64,000 nucleotides of DNA, taken from positions 124,001 to 188,000 of the forward strand of contig DAOKYU010000006.1 of NCBI GenBank assembly GCA_035325995.1. Reading direction: 5' to 3'. The translations under genes were made by a program, and so were the position numbers. The DNA is from Thermodesulfobacteriota bacterium (lineage in GTDB: Bacteria > Desulfobacterota_D > UBA1144 > Nemesobacterales > UBA2774). Below are positions 17,301-25,631 of this stretch, one piece after another (the stretch's first letter is position 1; each line of letters opens with the position of its first letter). The notes under the pieces are model-generated. The model ran no database searches and was not told the DNA's origin. It saw nothing but the letters and a program-made list of their open reading frames with translations.

Positions 17301-17493
17301 GGTTATGATGACTGCCCTCGTAGCCGCCGCCGGGTTCCTCCCGATGGCGCTTTCGACGGGAGCGGGGGCCGAGGTGCAGAGGCCGCTCGCGACTGTCGTT
17401 ATCGGCGGGATCATCACTTCGACGATGCTGACCCTTCTCGTCCTTCCGGCGATATACTCGTGGCTCGGAAAGGGCGCGGACAATACGGCGTAG
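14398..17493 (+). CDS. czcA: CzcA-like heavy-metal RND efflux pump
   Basis: Proton-driven inner-membrane transporter of the HME-RND family. 1031 residues with two sets of six membrane helices and two large periplasmic loops. TM4 carries DFGLIVDGSVVMIEN (about 396-410); this Asp...Asp...Glu arrangement is the signature of CzcA/CnrA/NccA-type divalent-cation pumps rather than CusA, whose TM4 differs. Substrate is therefore probably Zn, Co, Cd or Ni, not Cu/Ag; this is inferred from the motif. Confidence 0.93.
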   Translation: MLNRILEFSLGNRFLIIVITLLLVVGGVISMLRLPVDAVPDVTPNQVQVLTNSPGLGPVEVEQLITFPVETAVSGLPGIESIRSVSRFGLSSVTVTFEEEVDIYFARQLVFERLAAARESIPEGLGTPETGPISTGLGEIYQFEVKGEGYSLMDLRSILEWDIAFKLKSVPGVVEVNTYGGELKTYEIQIHPGKLVSYGLSINDVFDALEENNRNAGGAYIERSQEQYLVRGEGLITSLVDIENIVLAAGSEGTPVYVRDVADVRFAPMVRQGAVTRDGRGEIVTGVVMMLIGENSRAVVNRVKDKVEEIRASLPPGVEIDTYYDRTDLVRKTIRTVATNLTEGAVLVIAVLFILLGNLRAGLIVASAIPLSMLIAFTGMNYFGISANLMSLGAIDFGLIVDGSVVMIENIVRKLSGDGPPGGAPAKPEGIKETILAAGKEVLRPIMFAVGIIIIVYIPILSLGGVEGKMFRPMALTVILALLGSLVLSFTLMPVLASFFLKRGKGDHETFLIRKLKRVYLPLLDRTIKRPKRTAAIAGGVFAASLLLVPFMGAEFIPRLDEGSIALQAWRLPSVSLEESVRNTTMIEKVLGKFPEVKTVISRTGRPEIATDPMGVETSDIYVILKPEEEWKTADTKAGLVEKMNEELEKSVPGTSFSYSQPIELRVQELIAGVRSDVAINIYGDDLERLKDLGDEVVRAVSRVTGAADTKAEQVAGLPYLRVMVDRNAIARYGINAGQVMDAVESIGGKEAGQVLEGQRRFAMQARIAPGDRADVERIKDIRIASPDGKLIPLSQLAEVRIEEGPAQISRESVHRRLSVETNVRGRDLAGFVEDARAEVARDVKLPAGYWIEWGGQFENLERASSTLAIAVPIALFLIFVLLYTAFGSTRPALLIYLNVPLAATGGVLALFLRGMPFSISAGVGFIALFGIAVLNGVVLMSYIIQLKKEGKSASDAAREGAGIRLRPVMMTALVAAAGFLPMALSTGAGAEVQRPLATVVIGGIITSTMLTLLVLPAIYSWLGKGADNTA

Positions 17494-17545
17494 GAGAGCG
17501 AGCAACCCGCAACGAGGCAACCCCCTACCCCGTCCGCGTTTTGAC

Positions 17546-17574
17546 CCCCCTCCCGGAAGTTGCCCGGGAGGGGG
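17546..17574 (+). terminator. Strong hairpin after the czc operon
   Basis: Perfect 11-bp inverted repeat CCCCCTCCCGG (17546-17556) and CCGGGAGGGGG (17564-17574) with a 7-nt loop, 52 nt after czcA. There is no T-run behind it, so it may work with Rho or as an mRNA-stabilising end. Confidence 0.55.
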
Positions 17575-17671
17575 CATCCTCTTGCCTTGCTACTTCCATT
17601 TCCGTGGCACGTAATGTGTGATGTATGGATTTCGGACAGCAAATGAAAATCACTTTTTGCAGATAGTTACT

Positions 17672-17687
17672 ATTATCACTTGATAAT
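17672..17687 (+). promoter_or_regulatory. Perfect palindrome upstream of the small membrane protein gene
   Basis: ATTATCA and TGATAAT separated by 2 nt, 75 nt before the GTG at 17762 in an AT-rich stretch. The half-sites resemble Fur/PerR half-sites but in the opposite order, so the binding protein is not identified. Confidence 0.4.
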
Positions 17688-17761
17688 CTCTTTCGGCACC
17701 ACTCTTGCAATAGAAATCTGCATAGAAATAAATGTAAAACTAACCTTGTAGGGAGGTTTCA

Positions 17762-18046
17762 GTGAAAGTTGCACGGGAAACTGAAACTGGTATAGTTTAC
17801 AGCGAAGGCTCCTCGACATATCTCGGTTACATAATGATCGCTGCGCTCGTGGCCGCGTGCGTCCTCGCCGCGTGGACGGGGTTCGTGCTGAGCATAGCGC
17901 CCCATTCCACGGGAGGGAGCGATACGCTCCTGTTCGGCCTCACGAGGGGTGAGTGGCAGGGGATAAACTCGTGGCTGAGCGTAGCCGCTATCACCGCGGC
18001 GCCCGCGGCTATAATCGCCGGCTGGATGTCTTTCGGGAGACCGTAA
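17762..18046 (+). CDS. Small two-helix membrane protein
   Basis: Not recognised. 94 residues with two hydrophobic segments (GYIMIAALVAACVLAAWTGF and WLSVAAITAAPAAIIAGWM) and a polar loop. GTG start with GGGAGG 6 nt upstream. It precedes the di-haem peroxidase by 149 nt in the same direction and may be co-transcribed with it. Confidence 0.65.
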   Translation: MKVARETETGIVYSEGSSTYLGYIMIAALVAACVLAAWTGFVLSIAPHSTGGSDTLLFGLTRGEWQGINSWLSVAAITAAPAAIIAGWMSFGRP

Positions 18047-18195
18047 GGCATCCGGTCTAACGGTGCGCCGGAAGATATAGCCCGGAGCAGTAGCGCGTAA
18101 ATTCCGCCCTCCCCCGTTAGGGAGACGGGAATGGGCGGATTTGAAAAATACGGGATCGCCCGAGGGCGTCTTCCGATAATATTGTGAGGGTGTAC

Positions 18196-19296
18196 ATGAC
18201 AGGAAAAGTATCAGGCGTGACATTTTTGATCCTTGCGGTTCTGACGGCGGCTGTATTGCACGCTCAGGACGGAACGCAGGACGAGGCGCAGGACGAGCTG
18301 ATGACGAAGGCAGCGGCGCTTTTCAAGCCGCTGCCGGACAAGGCCCCCGAAAAAGAGGACAACCCTGTAACGCCGGAAAAGGTCGAGCTGGGGAAGATGC
18401 TCTTCTTCGACCCGAGGCTCTCGGCGTCCAACCTCATAAGCTGTAACACCTGCCACAACCTCGGCACGGGGGGCGTAGACCTCCAGGAAACCTCCGTCGG
18501 GCACGCCTGGCAGAAGGGGCCGAGGAACGCGCCCACGGTGCTGAACTCCGCGTTCAACGTCGCCCAGTTCTGGGACGGCCGTGCGAAGGACCTCGCCGAG
18601 CAGGCCCGGGGCCCCGTGCAGGCGACCGTCGAGATGAGCAGCACCCCCGAGAGCGTCGAGAGGAAGCTCCGGAGCATGCCTGCGTACGGGGAGTACTTTA
18701 AAAAGACATTCCCCGGGGAGGAGGACCCCGTCAACTTCGACAACGTCGTAAAGGCTATCGAGGTTTTCGAGACAACGCTGCTGACGCCCGATTCGCCGTT
18801 CGACAAGTACCTGAAAGGAGACGCCACGGCGCTTACGGACAACCAGAAGCAGGGACTCGACCTCTTCATCGCCAAGGGCTGCGCGAGCTGCCACAACGGC
18901 GTTAACATCGGCGGCGGCGGTTATTTCCCGTTCGGGCTGGTCGAAAAGCCGTCCGACGAGGTGAGGCCGCCGGACGACAAGGGACGCTTCGCAGTGACCA
19001 AGACCAAGAGCGACGAGTACGCGTTCAAGGTCCCTACACTCCGCAACATCGAGCTCACGCCGCCCTATTTCCATTCCGGAAAGGTGTGGGATCTCGAGGA
19101 GGCAGTGGTTATCATGGGCAACGCGCAGCTAGGCACGACGCTCACCGACGAGGAGGCTGGCAAGATCACCGATTTCCTCCGCTCGCTCACCGGCAAGCAG
19201 CCGGAAGTGGTCTTTCCGATACTGCCGCCGGTCAGCCCCGACACCCCGCGCCCCGTGCTCGACATACCGGAGACGACGGGAGGAGAGGGAAATTAG
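18196..19296 (+). CDS. Di-haem cytochrome c peroxidase (CcpA/MauG family)
   Basis: Periplasmic peroxidase reducing hydrogen peroxide with electrons from cytochrome c or quinol. A signal peptide (ending LHAQ) is followed by two c-haem sites: CNTCH near residue 83 and CASCH near residue 229. The segment GHAWQKGPRNAPTVLNSAFN, then QFWDGRAKDLAEQA, is characteristic of the family. ATG 18196 is preferred over GTG 18184 because GAGGG is 5 nt upstream. A Pro-rich tail closes the protein. Confidence 0.9.
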   Translation: MTGKVSGVTFLILAVLTAAVLHAQDGTQDEAQDELMTKAAALFKPLPDKAPEKEDNPVTPEKVELGKMLFFDPRLSASNLISCNTCHNLGTGGVDLQETSVGHAWQKGPRNAPTVLNSAFNVAQFWDGRAKDLAEQARGPVQATVEMSSTPESVERKLRSMPAYGEYFKKTFPGEEDPVNFDNVVKAIEVFETTLLTPDSPFDKYLKGDATALTDNQKQGLDLFIAKGCASCHNGVNIGGGGYFPFGLVEKPSDEVRPPDDKGRFAVTKTKSDEYAFKVPTLRNIELTPPYFHSGKVWDLEEAVVIMGNAQLGTTLTDEEAGKITDFLRSLTGKQPEVVFPILPPVSPDTPRPVLDIPETTGGEGN

Positions 19297-19637
19297 TTAG
19301 TTCCCTCCCTGGAAAAAGGAGGGATAGGAAGGATTTATTTCTTTCTTATTACCCAGCCTTACATCATAGGCAGCAGGTGAGCGCATGCAAAAAATCGAAT
19401 CCCCCTAAATCCCCCTTTTTCAAAGGGGGAAATCATTCTTCAGTCAAATTGTGCCGGATAAATTCATTCCACGTGCTGAAGACTTGAGCCCCGTCTTTAT
19501 AAGCCTGACGACAAGCCGGACGACAAAAAATATAATTCCCTGCATACCACCTTTCGCTATCTCCCCAAATATCTATATAATTCTCATAGCCGGACTTATG
19601 ACCGGGATTACACCGAAAAATAAACGGGAGGGTTTAC
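19297..19637. other. Intergenic region before glutamate dehydrogenase with a C/G-run repeat
   Basis: No coding content. It holds the repeat at 19398-19433 and, before the ATG at 19638, an AT-rich stretch likely to contain the gdhA promoter, though no clear -35/-10 pair stands out. Confidence 0.45.
19398..19433 (+). repeat. CCCCC/GGGGG dispersed repeat
   Basis: Contains AATCCCCCTAAATCCCCC then TTTTTCAAAGGGGGAAAT, forming a CCCCC-to-GGGGG hairpin. A second copy in the opposite orientation is at 62491-62525. Confidence 0.6.
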
Positions 19638-20894
19638 ATGTACGAGCTTTTCGATTCACCCGCCTATAACGAAGCCGTCATGCAGTTCAGGAGGGCCAGC
19701 GAGCGCATCGCGAGCGACGATGGCCTCGAAGAGAGATTCGAGCTTCCCCAAAGAACTCTGGTCGTAAGCTGCCCCGTCAGGATGGACGACGGCACGCAGA
19801 AGGTGTTCAGCGGCTACAGGGTTCAGCACAACCAGACCCTCGGGCCGTACAAGGGCGGAATCCGCTATCATCCCGAAGTGGACATGGGCGAGGTCGCCGC
19901 GCTGGCGATGACGATGACGTGGAAGTGCGGGCTTGCGGAGCTCCCGTTCGGCGGGGCGAAAGGAGGCATATCCGTCGATCCCGGGAAACTTTCGGAAGGC
20001 GAGATCGAAAGGCTCACGCGGAGATACACGGCCGAGATACTCCCCATAATCGGCCCGAATGAAGACATCCCCGCGCCCGACCTCGGCACGAACCCGCAGG
20101 TGATGGCGTGGATAATGGACACATACAGCATGTCGAAGGGGTTTACCGTGCCCTCGATCGTTACGGGCAAGCCCGTTCTCATAGGCGGCTCGCTCGGGCG
20201 CGAAGAGGCGACGGGCTTCGGCGTCGCGTACGTAACGGAGGATACGCTCGAAAGATTCCACAAGCGCTCGCCGGACGTGAAGGTCGTCATACAGGGGTTC
20301 GGCAACGTCGGCACGTACACCGCCCTCAAGCTCAGGGACCTCGGGATAAAGGTAGTCGCAGTGAGCGACGTCAGCGGCGGCATATACAACCCCGAGGGCC
20401 TCCCCGTCGAAGAGCTCGTCGAGATAGTCAGGCGTAAGGGGTTCGTGACGGAGCACGGCGGGGGCGACAGGATAACCAACGAAGAGCTCCTCGCACTCGA
20501 ATGCGACGTGCTGATCCCGGCTGCGCTCGGGCGCGTGATACACAAGGACAACGCGCCCAGGCTAAAGTGCAAGATAGTAGTCGAGGCCGCCAACAACCCG
20601 ACGACGGCCGACGGGGACGACATACTCCGCGAGCGCGGCATACTCGTCGTGCCCGACATCCTGGCCAACGCCGGCGGGCTCATCGTTTCTTACTTCGAAT
20701 GGGTGCAGGGGCTCCAGGAATATTACTGGTCGAGGGACGTCGTCCACGACGAGCTGAAGAAGCGCATGAAGTCCACCTTTACGCGTGTGGCCGAATTCGC
20801 GGAGAAGGAGGAGATACCGATGCGCCTCGCGGCGCTCATGCTCGGCATCGACCGCGTCGCCCGGGCGAAGAGGCTCCGGGGGCTGTATCCCTGA
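19638..20894 (+). CDS. gdhA: Glutamate dehydrogenase (Glu/Leu/Phe/Val dehydrogenase family)
   Basis: NAD(P)-dependent oxidative deamination of glutamate or its reverse. The catalytic glycine-rich segment LPFGGAKGGISVDP carries the active-site Lys, and the Rossmann motif is GFGNVGTYTA. 418 residues matches the hexameric short type. GGGAGGG lies 5 nt upstream of the ATG. Its 3' end overlaps the convergent IPTL-CTERM gene by 59 nt. Confidence 0.93.
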   Translation: MYELFDSPAYNEAVMQFRRASERIASDDGLEERFELPQRTLVVSCPVRMDDGTQKVFSGYRVQHNQTLGPYKGGIRYHPEVDMGEVAALAMTMTWKCGLAELPFGGAKGGISVDPGKLSEGEIERLTRRYTAEILPIIGPNEDIPAPDLGTNPQVMAWIMDTYSMSKGFTVPSIVTGKPVLIGGSLGREEATGFGVAYVTEDTLERFHKRSPDVKVVIQGFGNVGTYTALKLRDLGIKVVAVSDVSGGIYNPEGLPVEELVEIVRRKGFVTEHGGGDRITNEELLALECDVLIPAALGRVIHKDNAPRLKCKIVVEAANNPTTADGDDILRERGILVVPDILANAGGLIVSYFEWVQGLQEYYWSRDVVHDELKKRMKSTFTRVAEFAEKEEIPMRLAALMLGIDRVARAKRLRGLYP

Positions 20895-21726
20895 CGCGGG
20901 ATGCGAGCCCGCACGTTACGGAACGTTGTTTAAGCGCCCGACCGTGCCGCTGGGCCGTCCTTCTTCTCCTGAGCGCGAGCATCCCGAACGCTGCCAACAT
21001 TAGCGCAGTCGCTATCATTCCCCATTCCGAGAGCGTGGGTATGTTCGTAACGACGGGTGCGGGCGTCGGTGTCGGCGGCGCCCCGAAGCTGATGTTCAAA
21101 ATACCCTCTACATTATTTGCGGTGTCGATTGTATTCGAGAGGTTTATCCTCGTAATCGTTTCGTCCGAAGTTACGCCGACGAAGGTGTTGAATGCGCTCG
21201 AAACGGCGACCGACGTCGAGCCGATGAGCGCGTCGCCGGCCCCGAAAACCTGCACGGTCATTTGATCGCTGCACGGGCCGATCGAACCCATACAACCGGC
21301 CAGGAACCCTGCACGGGTCGTGTCAGAGGCTGAGAAGACGATATCGAAGGTGTCGGCGAACGTATTGGTGGTCAAGGGGCCCCTCGGATTGGCATTTAAT
21401 GCGTAGTTGGCGCCGAATACGAGCATGGAGCCGAGATCGGGACCGGGATTGTCGATAAACGCTATTCCCGGGAGAATCTGACCCGGCGTGAAGCAGTCGT
21501 CGTTGGAGCTGGCGTCGACCGGAGCGTTGCATACAATGAAGGTTCCGTCTGGCGCCGGGGCGCTCAGGAAATTCTGAAAGTCGAGGTCCGGATTATCCGA
21601 CAGGAACTGGGACTCGTCGGACGAGAAAATCACCTGTGCGGATGCCGTGAGTCCGAAAGCCGCAAGAGTGAAAATCAGGGTCGATAGGAACACTCGTAAA
21701 GGCATGTACAGGACATCTTTCCGCAT
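20836..21726 (-). CDS. IPTL-CTERM sorted exported protein
   Basis: Secreted protein with a signal peptide (LRVFLSTLIFTLAAFGLTASA) and a C-terminal sorting tripartite signal: IPTLSEWG, a hydrophobic helix (MIATALMLAAFGMLAL), then RRRR. IPTL-CTERM proteins are thought to be processed by an exosortase of the XrtH type; none is in this window. The mature domain is Ser/Thr/Asp-rich with four Cys and looks beta-rich. Start supported by GGAGG 5 nt upstream. Oddly, about 40 basic residues follow the RRRR, running antisense into gdhA; normally such proteins stop there. Confidence 0.82.
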   Translation of the reverse strand: MRKDVLYMPLRVFLSTLIFTLAAFGLTASAQVIFSSDESQFLSDNPDLDFQNFLSAPAPDGTFIVCNAPVDASSNDDCFTPGQILPGIAFIDNPGPDLGSMLVFGANYALNANPRGPLTTNTFADTFDIVFSASDTTRAGFLAGCMGSIGPCSDQMTVQVFGAGDALIGSTSVAVSSAFNTFVGVTSDETITRINLSNTIDTANNVEGILNISFGAPPTPTPAPVVTNIPTLSEWGMIATALMLAAFGMLALRRRRTAQRHGRALKQRSVTCGLASRVRDTAPGASSPGRRGRCRA

Positions 21727-21863
21727 GACATCCTCCTTTATTAAAACAATTAACTCATTTTACAATACCGCGAAAAAATTTTCCATATGCCTTGGACGTG
21801 GGGCAAAAAAATCCTGGGTTCCGGCCCGTCCGTTGAGTAGCCTTGTAACAAGGAGGTGAAGAT

Positions 21864-22145
21864 ATGAAATACGCGATATCCATACTCGCGCTCGTTGCCC
21901 TGTTCTTCGCGGCGGACGGGGCATCCTCCGACGACAGGGACGCAACCGCCGCCGAGACGGCCTCCGTTGCCGAGGCCCTCGGTGGAGAGGGATGCGCCCT
22001 CTCCGATGAAGTCGAGGTAGACGGCGAGGGAGTCTTCGAGGCCGACGGCGTCGTGTGCGAGGACGGTAATTACGACGTAGAGCTCGACGCCGATTTCAAC
22101 ATACTGTCGAAGGTGAAAGTCAGGCCGGCAGACGCCGCCGATTGA
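21864..22145 (+). CDS. Small exported acidic protein, paralogue 1 (PepSY-like end)
   Basis: 93 residues with a signal peptide (ILALVALFFAADGAS), then an acidic domain. DRDATAAETASVAEALGGEGCALSDEVEV is followed by CEDGNYDVELDADFNILSK, reminiscent of a short PepSY-type strand pair. AGGAGG lies 7 nt before the ATG. It is clearly related to the protein at 25017-25331 (shared DRDAT, GC, CxDGxYD and NILSK positions); the two flank the ClC channel and DUF3237 genes. Function unknown. Confidence 0.72.
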   Translation: MKYAISILALVALFFAADGASSDDRDATAAETASVAEALGGEGCALSDEVEVDGEGVFEADGVVCEDGNYDVELDADFNILSKVKVRPADAAD

Positions 22146-22336
22146 CCCGTTTTCATTACTTCCCGCTTATCTTTCCCCGGCGTCTCCGGGCGGACAGCCC
22201 GGGGTACGGACCCGGTCCGTGGGCGCCGGGGTTTGATAATCTCGAATAATCTTTTAGATTTAAGGGGCAGGAGGGGATTATAGAACGGGACACCGGCCCG
22301 CTGCGGGGCCCCTTCCCGTTACGATCGATAACTACT

Positions 22337-24184
22337 ATGGCGGAAGATATACCTTCAGAACCATCGCATTCACCGATCCCGGTAGCGCCGTCCCTCGACG
22401 ACCCGACCGTCGGCCGTAAAGCGCCGCGCGGGGGCTCCGTTATCGACGGCGGCACCGTCAGGATAACAGTATATTCCCTGGTGCTCGGCCTCGTCGGCGG
22501 GCTCGTCGCACAGGCCCTCACCGCGCTCATAGGCTTCATAACCAACATCGCCTTTTACGGCAGGCTCTCGACGGAGTTCGTATCTCCGGCAGGCAACCAC
22601 CTCGGCATCTTCGTGGTCATCGTCCCGGTCGCGGGCGCGCTCATCGTCGGCATAATGGCCAGGTACGGATCGCAGGCTATACGCGGGCACGGCATACCCG
22701 AGGCCATGGAGCAGGTGCTCACCAACAGGAGCCGCATACAGCCGCGCCTCACGTTTTTGAAGCCCGTTTCGTCGGCGATAGCCATAGGCACGGGCGGGCC
22801 GTTCGGCGCCGAAGGGCCGATCATAGCGACGGGCGGGGCGTTCGGCTCGCTCCTCGGCCAGCTCCTCCACACGACCAACGACGAGCGGAAAACGCTGCTA
22901 GCGGCCGGAGCCGCCGCGGGCATGGCCGGGACGTTCGGGAGCCCCGTGGCCGCCGTGCTGCTGGCGGTGGAGCTTTTGCTCTTCGAATTCAAGGCGCGCT
23001 CGCTCATCCCCGTCGCCATGGCCAGCGTCGCCGCGACGGTCGTGAGAATCTCGTTTCTCGGGGCGGACCCGATCTTCGCAATGCCCCACATAGCCGCTCC
23101 GGGCGCGGCGGCAATCGGCGTATACGTCGCCCTGGGCGCCCTGACCGGCCTGGCGGCTGTATACGTGACCAGGGCCGTGTACGGCCTTGAGGACCTGTTC
23201 GCCAGGATACCCGTGCACTGGATGTGGTGGCCGGCCATAGGGGCGGTCGCCGTCGGAGTGGTCGGATACTTCGCCCCGGATACGCTCGGGGTAGGATACA
23301 ACGTAATCGACGACATCCTGTCGGGCGGTATAGCGGGGAAAACGCTCGCCGTCCTGTTCATATTGAAGTTCGTATCGTGGTCCATAGCGCTGTCGAGCGG
23401 GACGTCGGGCGGGACGCTCGCGCCGCTCTTCACGATAGGCGGCGGCCTCGGGGCGGTGCTCGGGGCGGGGGCGGTGATTCTTCTCCCGGCGGCGGGAATA
23501 GACCCCAACACCGCCGCGCTCGTCGGAATGGCGGCGATGTTCACGGGGGCGTCGAGGGCTTTTCTCACCTCGGTCGTGTTCGCGTTCGAGACGACGCTCG
23601 AGCCCCACGGCATACTGCCCCTCCTCGGCGGCTGCGGCGCGGCGTACCTGGTATCGGCCCTCATGATGCGGTACTCGATAATGACCGAGAAGATAGAGCG
23701 CCGGGGGATAAAAGTCCCGGCGGAATACGGTATCGACGCCCTGGCGGGCATACTCGTCAGGGAATGCGCGTCGTACAAGGTGAGCTCGCTCGAAACGGGG
23801 CGGACGCTCCGCGAAATAAAATCGTGGCTGAATTCCGGGCTGGACGGCAGCGGGCACCAGGGCTACCCCGTCCTCGACGAAAACGGCGAGCTCAAGGGCA
23901 TGCTTACCAGAAAGGACGTCTTTAGCAGCAGCCTTCCGGACACGGCCCGGCTGTTCGAGCTGGTTACACGCCGGCCCGTTACGATATACGAGGACGATAC
24001 GCTCCGCGACGCCATGGACGTAATGTCCGAGAACGACATAGGCAGGCTCCCCGTCGTGATACGCTCGCACCCCGGCAGGGTCGTCGGGATACTCACCCGG
24101 AGCGACGTCATGACGGCCAACAAGAAGCATCTCAACGAAGCTAGGCGCTCCGAAGCCAGCATCCAGTGGCTCGCGATCAGGTAG
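22337..24184 (+). CDS. ClC-family chloride channel/transporter with CBS pair
   Basis: Membrane anion transporter, about 615 residues. The ClC selectivity motifs are present in modified form: GHGIPEA (for GSGIP), GPFGAEGPI (for G-K/R-EGP, gating Glu kept) and GGTLAPLFTIGG (for GxFxP). Two CBS domains follow (about 475-535 and 545-605, ending VGILTRSDVM), likely binding adenosine nucleotides. The His in place of Ser at the first motif is unusual and may alter anion preference. It is followed by the DUF3237 gene. Confidence 0.9.
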   Translation: MAEDIPSEPSHSPIPVAPSLDDPTVGRKAPRGGSVIDGGTVRITVYSLVLGLVGGLVAQALTALIGFITNIAFYGRLSTEFVSPAGNHLGIFVVIVPVAGALIVGIMARYGSQAIRGHGIPEAMEQVLTNRSRIQPRLTFLKPVSSAIAIGTGGPFGAEGPIIATGGAFGSLLGQLLHTTNDERKTLLAAGAAAGMAGTFGSPVAAVLLAVELLLFEFKARSLIPVAMASVAATVVRISFLGADPIFAMPHIAAPGAAAIGVYVALGALTGLAAVYVTRAVYGLEDLFARIPVHWMWWPAIGAVAVGVVGYFAPDTLGVGYNVIDDILSGGIAGKTLAVLFILKFVSWSIALSSGTSGGTLAPLFTIGGGLGAVLGAGAVILLPAAGIDPNTAALVGMAAMFTGASRAFLTSVVFAFETTLEPHGILPLLGGCGAAYLVSALMMRYSIMTEKIERRGIKVPAEYGIDALAGILVRECASYKVSSLETGRTLREIKSWLNSGLDGSGHQGYPVLDENGELKGMLTRKDVFSSSLPDTARLFELVTRRPVTIYEDDTLRDAMDVMSENDIGRLPVVIRSHPGRVVGILTRSDVMTANKKHLNEARRSEASIQWLAIR

Positions 24185-24277
24185 CCGGGGTGCGGCTTTG
24201 ACAGACGGCGCGGCGGGCGGCGATAATATCGGCGAGGGACGCGCAGCGCTCGCGGCACGCATCCCCGGGAGGCACGG

Positions 24278-24739
24278 ATGAAACTCGCATACCTCGTAAC
24301 GCTTAACGTAGAGCTCGGCGGCAAAGGCCCCTCCCCCGTCGGCCCCGGCCCGTTCGGCACGCGGCTCGTCGCCGGCGCCGCCGGAGGGACGTTCCACGGG
24401 CCCCGCCTCATGGGGAAGGTTCTCCCCGGCGGCGGCGACTACATACTGTCGGACAAGGACGGCCTGTGGCACCTCGACGTCCGGCTCGTTCTCGAAACCG
24501 ACGACGGCGCTTTCATATACCTACAGTATGCGGGCGTTCTCGAAATGAACGACAGGATACGCGAGGCGCGCGCGGCCGGGCGGGCCATGGAATTCGGCGA
24601 GGCGTATTTCATGATACAGCCCCGGTTCGAGACGGGCGACCCGCGGTACGCGTGGCTTAACGGCGTAGTCTCGGCCGGCGAGGGGCGTATCGTCCCTGGC
24701 AAGGTCGAGTACAAAATCTACGCCCTCGAAAACGGCTGA
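24278..24739 (+). CDS. DUF3237 family protein
   Basis: 153-residue soluble protein matching the DUF3237 pattern: N-terminal LAYLVTLNVEL, a Gly-rich loop with GPRLMGKVLPGGGDY, then LDVRLVLETDDGAFIYLQYAG and the C-terminal YAWLNGVVSAGEGR. Beta-barrel fold expected; no enzymatic role is established. It starts 93 nt after the ClC gene, probably co-transcribed. Confidence 0.85.
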   Translation: MKLAYLVTLNVELGGKGPSPVGPGPFGTRLVAGAAGGTFHGPRLMGKVLPGGGDYILSDKDGLWHLDVRLVLETDDGAFIYLQYAGVLEMNDRIREARAAGRAMEFGEAYFMIQPRFETGDPRYAWLNGVVSAGEGRIVPGKVEYKIYALENG

Positions 24740-25016
24740 ACCCGGACCGCGGTTGTTGAAATATCTCCAGTGGAATTAACCGTGCTTTAAGCGCGGCTTG
24801 TGCTTATACGGACAGTTTATACTGTTCGGCATCCTACGGCCCGGCCTCTTTTTATACCAGGGCAGGAAACTCTTCCCTTCATAACGCACTGTATTTATTA
24901 ACATATTACGAACTGGCACGGCTCTTGCCCCATTTCATATAATCCCGTCCCGTAAAGGGCGGGACCGAACGCGGGAGCAATAACGCTCACGCCAATCTAC
25001 ACCGGAGGTGAACGAC

Positions 25017-25331
25017 ATGAAGAAGGGAATAGTATTCGGAATAGCGGCTCTCGCCACGGGATTCCTGTTCGCGGCGGATAATTCGTACGCCGACAGGGAT
25101 GCGACGCCGACCGAGGAGGCCGCGGTTTACGGCGCCCTCAAGGCGCAGGGATGCACGGTTACAGACGACATAGAGGTCGAGTCCGTAAGCGGCGTATACG
25201 TCGTGGACGAGGACGAGCCGCGCGGACTGATGCCGGGCATTTACAAAACGGAGGCCCTGTGCTTCGACGGCGAGAAGTACGACATAAAGATGGACCATCA
25301 TCTCAACATTCTGTCGAAGGAAGAAGACTAA
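25017..25331 (+). CDS. Small exported protein, paralogue 2 (PepSY-like end)
   Basis: Second member of the pair with 21864-22145. Signal peptide (VFGIAALATGFLFAADNSYA), then DRDATPTEEAAVYGALKAQGCTVTDDIEVE and LCFDGEKYDIKMDHHLNILSK. It has an insert of about 15 residues between the two conserved parts. ATG 25017 is preferred over GTG 25008 because GGAGG (25004-25008) is 8 nt from it. A possible terminator follows at 25403-25440. Confidence 0.72.
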   Translation: MKKGIVFGIAALATGFLFAADNSYADRDATPTEEAAVYGALKAQGCTVTDDIEVESVSGVYVVDEDEPRGLMPGIYKTEALCFDGEKYDIKMDHHLNILSKEED

Positions 25332-25631
25332 TCGGCTACGATAGCCCCCCGGGTGCGGAAGCCGGAAGGAGGCCGACCCCGGGGTTCTTCCAAGACATGA
25401 CAGAGGGGGAGCGCGGGCGGAGTCCGCTCTCCCCCCTTTTCGTTGCTGTCTACGTCCGGCATATTGTCGTGACGCGCCAATGCCGGGCGTATTTTCCGAA
25501 ATTCATCACCGCCGACCGCCGCCGCGAAGCCGATAGCGGCATGCGTGCATCTAACCTCTAATAAAGCAGTTCACCGCGCGTATGATAAACGCGCTTTTTC
25601 AGGATACAATATACGGCTTTCCGGGAAACAG
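25332..25631. other. Intergenic region before the ABC-2 exporter
   Basis: Holds the candidate terminator at 25403-25440. The rest, including the 5' flank of the ABC gene, shows no clear promoter or coding content. Confidence 0.4.
25403..25440 (+). terminator. Candidate intrinsic terminator of the small exported protein gene
   Basis: GAGGGGGAGCG pairs, with a 2-nt bulge, with CGCTCTCCCCCC and is followed by TTTT. It is 72 nt after the stop. Confidence 0.5.
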
